Shown piece by piece: positions 15,304 to 19,605 of a stretch of DNA of 19,605 nt. The notes below the pieces were generated by a model. The model was not told the DNA's origin. It made no database searches and saw only the letters and a program-made list of their open reading frames with translations. Made by a program: the position numbers and the translations under genes. Each line of letters opens with the position of its first letter. Position 1 is the stretch's first letter. Source of the DNA: Akkermansia sp. (GTDB taxonomy: Bacteria; Verrucomicrobiota; Verrucomicrobiia; Verrucomicrobiales; Akkermansiaceae); the NCBI GenBank assembly GCA_017379255.1, contig JAFNWZ010000010.1:1-19605 (forward strand), in the 5' to 3' direction.

Positions 15304-17487
15304 TTACTTGTTACCACCGCGAGCCTTGACGATTTCGTTGACAAGGTTCTGGGGTACTTGTTCGAAGTGAGAGGGTTCCATGGAGTAGGAGGCCAGACCC
15401 TTGGAAAGGGTACGGATGTCGGTGGAGTAACCGAACATTTCGGCCAGCGGCACATCGGCGGTGAGTACGCACTCAGCACCCTTGTGCTCCATGTTCTTCA
15501 CCATGGCGCGGCGGCGGTTAAGGTCGCCCATGATATCGCCCTGGTTTTCAGCGGGGGTCACTACTTCAACAGCCATGATGGGCTCCAGCAGCACGGGGCT
15601 GCACTTGGCAAAGGCGTTCTTCATAGCGAAGATAGCAGCCATCTTGAAGGCGTTTTCGTTGGAGTCCACTTCGTGGTAGGAGCCGTCAATCACGTCCACT
15701 TCCACGTCCTCCACGGGGTAACCCGCAACAGAACCGGAGTTCATGGCTTCGTTCAGACCGGCGTACACAGCGTTCATGTACTCCTTGGGAATGGCACCAC
15801 CAACAATCTTGTTGGCAATCTTGAGGCCCGTGCCGCGCTCACCGGGACGCATGGCAATCACCACGTCACCGTACTGACCACGACCACCGGACTGCTTCAC
15901 CAGCTTACCCTGCACACGGTCAGCAGAAGCGGTGATGGTTTCGCGGTAGGCGATCTGGGGCTTGCCGGTGTTGGCTTCCACCTTGAATTCGCGCTTCAGG
16001 CGGTCCACGATAATGTCGAGGTGAAGCTCACCCATACCGGCGATGATGGTCTGACCAGTTTCCTCGTCAGTCTTCACGCGGAAGGTGGGGTCCTCAGCAG
16101 AAAGGCGCTGCAGAGCGTTGGACATCTTCTCCTGGTCGCCCTTGGTCAGGGGTTCCACAGCCATGGAAATCACGGTGTCCGGGAAGGTCGGGGGCTCGAG
16201 CGTGTAGTCGAAGTCATCGGAAGCCAGGGTATCACCCGTGGTGGCGTTCTTCAGACCCACGATAGCGGCGATGTCGCCAGAGTATACGGCGTCCACGTCG
16301 GTGTGCACATTGGCCTGGATCTGGAGCAGACGGCCCACGCGCTCACGCTTGCGGGTACGGGGATTGTAAACAGTGTCGCCCTTGCGCACCACGCCGGTGT
16401 ATACGCGGATGAACACCAGGGAGCCCACGAACTTGTCGGCCCAGAGCTTGAATGCCAGCACCACGGGCTTGTCGTTGTCGGAGGGGTTGATCTCCTTTAC
16501 ATCGAACACCTCGTAGCCGTTCTCGTCGAGACCGGAAGCAATCGTGCTGGTCACAGTGGCCTGCTTACACTCGAGGGGGCTGGGCAGGTAATCCACCACA
16601 GCGTCCAGGAGGCCCTGCACACCCTTGTTCTTGAAAGCGGAACCACCAGCCACAGGGATGAACTTGTTGGCGATGGTAGCGCGGCGGATAGCCTGCTTCA
16701 GGGTCGGGGCATCGATGGGTTCTTCCATGAGGTAGAGTTCACCCAGCTCGTCGTCCACGTTAGCCACGCATTCCTTGAGCTCTTCCAGGTAGGTCTGGCC
16801 GATTTCGAGCAGCTCGCCCTCCAGGTCCTTCACCTCATAGGTGGAACCCTGGCGGTCGGAGTCATTGTAGAAGATAGCCTTCTGGTTCACCACGTCAATC
16901 TGGCCGCAGAGCTGGTCCTCGGCGCCGATGGGCACCAGAATGGGAGCAGCGTTGGCACCCAGCTTGGTGCGGATGTCGTTCAGTACGTTGGCGAAGTTGG
17001 CGCCGGTGCGGTCCATCTTGTTCACGAAGCAGATGCGGGGCACCTCGTACTTGTTGGCCTGGCGCCACACCGTCTGCGTCTGGGGCTGCACGCCGGCAAC
17101 ACCACAGAACACCACGATAGCGCCGTCGAGCACGCGCAGGGAACGCTCCACCTCAGCGGTGAAGTCCACGTGCCCGGGAGTATCGATAACGTTGAGCTGG
17201 AAGTTCTCGTTCTCGAAAAGCTTGTGGCAGCCCTCAGCGGGCAGCTGCTTCCAGTTGGTCGTAACGGCAGCGGAGGTAATGGTAATACCACGCTCCTGCT
17301 CCTGCTCCATCCAGTCGGTCGTCGCAGAACCCTCGTGGGTCTCGCCGATCTTGTGGATCATGCCGGTGTAGAACAGAATACGCTCGGACAGCGTGGTCTT
17401 GCCGCCGTCAATGTGAGCGGCAATACCGAAGTTACGGTAGCGCTCAAGCGGGGCCTTACGGTCAGGGCTGCTAAAGTTATTAGCCAT
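15304..17487 (-). CDS. fusA: Translation elongation factor G
   Basis: This 727-residue GTPase drives ribosome translocation. The G motifs are present: P-loop AHIDGGKT (24-31), switch I RGITI (66-70), DTPGH (102-106) and NKMD (156-159). Domains II-V follow at the expected spacing, ending ANNLVNEI-like (QVPQNLVNEIVKARGGNK). The P-loop has Gly at residue 28 where most EF-Gs have Ala (AHIDAGKT). The length exceeds E. coli by about 20 residues, partly from a small insertion before DTPGH (LPAEGCHKLFENENFQ). No Shine-Dalgarno precedes the ATG. It lies in the usual place after rpsG. Confidence 0.98.
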   Translation of the reverse strand: MANNFSSPDRKAPLERYRNFGIAAHIDGGKTTLSERILFYTGMIHKIGETHEGSATTDWMEQEQERGITITSAAVTTNWKQLPAEGCHKLFENENFQLNVIDTPGHVDFTAEVERSLRVLDGAIVVFCGVAGVQPQTQTVWRQANKYEVPRICFVNKMDRTGANFANVLNDIRTKLGANAAPILVPIGAEDQLCGQIDVVNQKAIFYNDSDRQGSTYEVKDLEGELLEIGQTYLEELKECVANVDDELGELYLMEEPIDAPTLKQAIRRATIANKFIPVAGGSAFKNKGVQGLLDAVVDYLPSPLECKQATVTSTIASGLDENGYEVFDVKEINPSDNDKPVVLAFKLWADKFVGSLVFIRVYTGVVRKGDTVYNPRTRKRERVGRLLQIQANVHTDVDAVYSGDIAAIVGLKNATTGDTLASDDFDYTLEPPTFPDTVISMAVEPLTKGDQEKMSNALQRLSAEDPTFRVKTDEETGQTIIAGMGELHLDIIVDRLKREFKVEANTGKPQIAYRETITASADRVQGKLVKQSGGRGQYGDVVIAMRPGERGTGLKIANKIVGGAIPKEYMNAVYAGLNEAMNSGSVAGYPVEDVEVDVIDGSYHEVDSNENAFKMAAIFAMKNAFAKCSPVLLEPIMAVEVVTPAENQGDIMGDLNRRRAMVKNMEHKGAECVLTADVPLAEMFGYSTDIRTLSKGLASYSMEPSHFEQVPQNLVNEIVKARGGNK

Positions 17488-17546
17488 AAAGTAATATGAA
17501 TGTTTTAAAGTTCAGAGATTACATCAAAACTTCCAGCAGGCGCTTA

Positions 17547-18020
17547 TTACCAGCGGAAGTGAGCGAAGGCACGGTTGGCCTGGGCCATCTTGTGCACATC
17601 ATCACGCTTACGCACGGCAGCACCCTGGTTGGCAGCGGCTTCCTTGATTTCGTTGGCCAGAGCCTTTGCCATGGGGATACCCTTGCGGTTGCGGGCGTAG
17701 TTGATGATCCAGCGCATGGCAAGAGCCTCGGAACGGTCGGGAGCCACTTCCAGCGGAACCTGGTAAGTAGCACCACCCACGCGGCGGCTCTTCACCTCCA
17801 CACGGGGCTTGGCGTTCTCAATGGCGCGGGTCAGAACCTCCAGCGGGCTCACAGTGTCGGTACCCTCGTTAGCAAGGTCAATAGCCTTGTACACGATACG
17901 CTCAGCCAGGGAGCGCTTGCCGTCCAGCATCACCTTGCAAATCAGGCGGCCAACAAGCACGGAATCGTAACGGGAGTCACGACGTTCAATCTTCTTATAG
18001 ACGCGTTTGCGACGAGCCAT
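17547..18020 (-). CDS. rpsG: 30S ribosomal protein S7
   Basis: The product is 157 residues, uS7, which nucleates 30S head assembly. MARRKRVYKKIERRDSRYDS, SLAERIVYKAID, ENAKPRVEVKSRRVGGATYQVPLEV and DVHKMAQANRAFAHFRW are signatures. In E. coli, S7 represses the str operon at the rpsL-rpsG gap. Here that gap is 31 nt and mostly A/T, so it is too short for the same element. Confidence 0.98.
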   Translation of the reverse strand: MARRKRVYKKIERRDSRYDSVLVGRLICKVMLDGKRSLAERIVYKAIDLANEGTDTVSPLEVLTRAIENAKPRVEVKSRRVGGATYQVPLEVAPDRSEALAMRWIINYARNRKGIPMAKALANEIKEAAANQGAAVRKRDDVHKMAQANRAFAHFRW

Positions 18021-18051
18021 AGTCTTAAATTTAGTTGTTCAGTGTTGATGT

Positions 18052-18456
18052 TTAGCGCTTCTTAGCGGGAGCGGCGGCGGCACCGGCCTTCGGGCGCTTG
18101 GCACCGTACTTCGAACGGCCACGGCGGCGCTTGTCAACGCCAAGGCAGTCAAGAGCACCACGAACAATATGATAACGAACACCGGGAAGGTCCTTCACAC
18201 GGCCACCACGCACAAGCACGATGGAGTGCTCCTGCAGGTTGTGGCCTTCACCGCCGATGTAGGCGATTACTTCTTCACCGTTGGTAAGGCGAACCTTAGC
18301 AACTTTACGCAGAGCGGAGTTCGGCTTCTTCGGCGTGCGGGTCATCACCTGCAGGCAAACGCCGCGGCGCTGCGGGCAGCTGTGAAGAGCGCGAGACTTC
18401 GACTTCTCTTCCGGTACTGTACGTCCCTTGCGGACGAGCTGATTAATAGTCGGCAT
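18052..18456 (-). CDS. rpsL: 30S ribosomal protein S12
   Basis: The product is 134 residues, uS12, at the decoding centre. [42 protein letters not shown] and [23 protein letters not shown] are signatures. Lys43 and Lys88, the positions changed in streptomycin-resistant mutants, are wild type. The C-terminus carries an Ala/Lys-rich extension ([12 protein letters not shown]). It is the first gene of the operon. The ATG is preceded by an A-rich stretch (AAATCATAAATAAGTAAC) and no usable Shine-Dalgarno. Confidence 0.98.
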   Translation of the reverse strand: MPTINQLVRKGRTVPEEKSKSRALHSCPQRRGVCLQVMTRTPKKPNSALRKVAKVRLTNGEEVIAYIGGEGHNLQEHSIVLVRGGRVKDLPGVRYHIVRGALDCLGVDKRRRGRSKYGAKRPKAGAAAAPAKKR

Positions 18457-18596
18457 GTTACTTATTTATGATTTTGTTTTTCAAGGCTTTACGGCTTGGG
18501 TCGCTACCTCCTCATCCCTTGAGGAACGCAGCTTTCCACCTCACCGGATTACCCGATAAAGACCGGTAGACAGTACATCCCTGTACAGTCCGCGGT
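18457..18596 (-). promoter_or_regulatory. Structured 5' leader of the str-S10 operon
   Basis: The predicted leader is about 140 nt. Three consecutive hairpins can be drawn on the minus-strand RNA. H1 (18590-18569) is GACUGUACA-GGGA-UGUACUGUC with one U-U mismatch. H2 (18567-18543) has outer ACCGG/CCGGU and inner UUA/UAA around UCGGG. H3 (18532-18503) has GCUGC/GUAGC, a bulged G, and UUCCUC/GAGGAG around AAGGGAU. H3 contains AGGAGGU, a perfect Shine-Dalgarno, but no start codon follows at 5-13 nt, and the rpsL ATG is about 50 nt away. An A-rich unstructured tail leads to rpsL. A role in autoregulation by a ribosomal protein or the 30S subunit is an inference. Confidence 0.6.
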
Positions 18597-18602
18597 CGCG
18601 CT

Positions 18603-18630
18603 AGTTTACTCCAAATTTCCCATAAATCAA
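18603..18630 (-). promoter_or_regulatory. Promoter of the str-S10 operon
   Basis: Minus-strand -35 TTGATT (18630-18625), 16-bp spacer, -10 TAAACT (18608-18603), with a GC-rich discriminator (AGCGCGACC). The start point is predicted near 18596. The upstream sequence is A/T-rich. It is the only promoter-like pair I found upstream of rpsL. Confidence 0.65.
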
Positions 18631-18905
18631 GCCTTTTCTGTGAATTTCAACAGATTTTTTCAAATTTTTCACCCCGCCAAACCAGGCACTTTCACCACCT
18701 CTCTCCCCCTCTCCCCACCATTTTTTTATCCCATTTTTCCTAAAAAATGACATAGAAAATTCCTTACCGCTTCACTTTTAGGCTCTCGCGCGCATACGCG
18801 CGCACGCGTATTTTTCTTACATTGCGGTACTATTGTCGCCACTATCACTTTGCGGAGCATTCCACCTCCTCTGCCGCTCTTCAGCCCATTTACCCCACCC
18901 CTCAC
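18631..18905. other. Gene-free A/T- and pyrimidine-rich spacer with alternating pur-pyr tract
   Basis: I see no gene here. It holds a 19-nt pure pyrimidine run on the plus strand (18698-18716) with T-runs around it, and at 18787-18811 a 25-bp strictly alternating purine-pyrimidine tract made mostly of CG and CA/TG steps, a classic Z-DNA-prone composition. The short open frame starting at 18822 runs into the CRISPR repeats and is not a gene. Confidence 0.6.
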
Positions 18906-18937
18906 AAAAATTACCCCCCGCTTATTCAGCGGGGGTA
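18906..18937 (-). terminator. Rho-independent terminator between CRISPR array and str operon
   Basis: On the minus strand, TACCCCCGC (18937-18929), loop TGAATAA and GCGGGGGGT (with one extra base) are followed by AATTTTTG. It would stop minus-strand transcripts coming from the array before they reach the rpsL promoter. Confidence 0.8.
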
Positions 18938-18970
18938 TGTAATAGAGTCACACGATAAACGGCGAAGCAG

Positions 18971-19003
18971 CGCTCTCCTACGCCCTCCTTTGTTGGGAGC
19001 AAC
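18971..19003 (-). repeat. Eroded terminal CRISPR repeat
   Basis: The right half, CTTTGTTGGGAGCAAC (18988-19003), matches the repeat's CCTTGCGGGGAGCGAC at 12 of 16 positions, and the left half keeps CTC and ACGC with a one-base shift. It ends 34 nt before the first recognisable repeat at 19038, exactly the spacer length of the array. It is best read as a decayed trailer-end repeat. Confidence 0.65.
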
Positions 19004-19037
19004 CCAACTGACTCACATTCCATCCCCCCATCAGACC

Positions 19038-19605
19038 ATTTCAACTCACGCTCCCCTTGCGGGGAGCGACTCGTACTTGTCCCCGGTGTTGCCGTAGGCC
19101 AGCAGTTTCAACTCACGCTCCCCTTACGGGGAGCGACCTCTGCCGCCTCATTGCTCATTACTACAACATCGTTTCAACTCACGCTCCCCTTGCGGGGAGC
19201 GACACGGCGCAGAGCGAGCGCAAGCTGGCACTGCTGGTTTCAACTCACGCTCCCCTTGCGGGGAGCGACGCTGCTCCCAAAGCTGGGAGTTATTTACCTT
19301 AGTGTTTCAACTCACGCTCCCCTTGCGGGGAGCGACTATAGGCTACCCAGTCCACTTTTTTTCCTTTCTGGTTTCAACTCACGCTCCCCTTGCGGGGAGC
19401 GACGATCGCATTCGGCGCAGGATGCTACGGCACCCGCGTTTCAACTCACGCTCCCCTTGCGGGGAGCGACCAGACCGCCATTTCCAACCGCTAATCTTCC
19501 TCATGTTTCAACTCACGCTCCCCTTGCGGGGAGCGACTGGAGAGCTGGAGTTGCTGGCGACGCTGGATAAGTTTCAACTCACGCTCCCCTTGCGGGGAGC
19601 GACTA
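19038..19605 (-). CRISPR. CRISPR array, type I-C-like repeats, trailer end (runs off right edge)
   Basis: Nine 33-bp repeats start at 19038, 19105, 19171, 19237, 19304, 19371, 19438, 19505 and 19571. The eight spacers are 33-34 bp. Plus-strand repeats begin GTTTCAACTCACGCTCCCC and end GGGGAGCGAC, with an 8-bp stem around TTGC. Read on the minus strand they end GAGTTGAAAC, close to the GATTGAAAC handle of type I-C repeats, so crRNA is expected from the minus strand, with leader and cas genes to the right of the window. Repeat 1 has A for the first G and repeat 2 has TTAC for the TTGC loop. Variation at this end, together with the decayed repeat further left, supports this being the old, trailer end. 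Confidence 0.97.

Noticed and set aside
15295..17499. 734-codon open frame on the plus strand
   Set aside because: It is the exact antisense of fusA; the translation is His/Val/Gly-rich with no motifs. Codon bias of the real gene keeps the opposite frame open.
18904..18936. A second decayed CRISPR repeat one more unit to the left
   Set aside because: The only resemblance is the GC hairpin, which is better explained as a terminator because of its T-run; the flanking bases do not match the repeat.
19057..19570. Open frames encoding repeated VSTHAPLAGSD units
   Set aside because: These are translations through the CRISPR repeats and spacers, a well-known false-gene pattern.

Overview
The window comes from a Verrucomicrobiota genome, most likely an Akkermansiaceae relative that is not the A. 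muciniphila type. The 16S 5' end at the left edge carries the AACGAACGCTGGCGGCGTGG signature with different variable bases. Also consistent are moderately high GC, a C-terminal PEP-CTERM sorting signal, an exported S1 sulfatase of the mucin- or glycan-degrading kind, and few Shine-Dalgarno sequences.

Layout. 1-258 is the 5' end of a 16S rRNA on the minus strand, with a leader of about 310 nt and a strong promoter (575-603). 686-8763 is an accessory block of short transcription units: a lipoprotein, a truncated PEP-CTERM fragment, a secreted sulfatase, a DUF6714-like protein divergent from an SAH-hydrolase-like NAD-binding protein, a membrane protein followed by a hot-dog thioesterase, and a convergent lipoprotein lipase. 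Most of these genes have a near-consensus -35/-10 promoter whose -10 box ends only 6-10 nt before the start codon, so their mRNAs should be leaderless or nearly so. A 193-bp mirror-symmetric, 20-bp-phased array of ATTTCAC heptamers lies at 5440-5632.

8929-18456 is one long minus-strand str-S10 ribosomal operon in the order rpsL-rpsG-fusA-rpsJ-rplC-rplD-rplW-rplB-rpsS-(exported coiled-coil protein)-rplV-rpsC-rplP-rpmC-rpsQ-rplN. No tuf gene separates fusA from rpsJ. A non-ribosomal exported protein sits between rpsS and rplV. The operon stops at a strong terminator after rplN instead of continuing to rplX. It starts from a promoter at 18603-18630 with a leader of about 140 nt holding three consecutive hairpins, one of which sequesters a perfect AGGAGGU.

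18631-18905 has no gene but holds a pyrimidine-rich stretch and a 25-bp alternating purine-pyrimidine tract. 19038-19605 is the trailer end of a type I-C-like CRISPR array (9 repeats and 8 complete spacers seen, running off the right edge). An eroded repeat one exact unit further out (18971-19003) and a minus-strand terminator (18906-18937) separate the array from the ribosomal operon. No cas genes are in the window.
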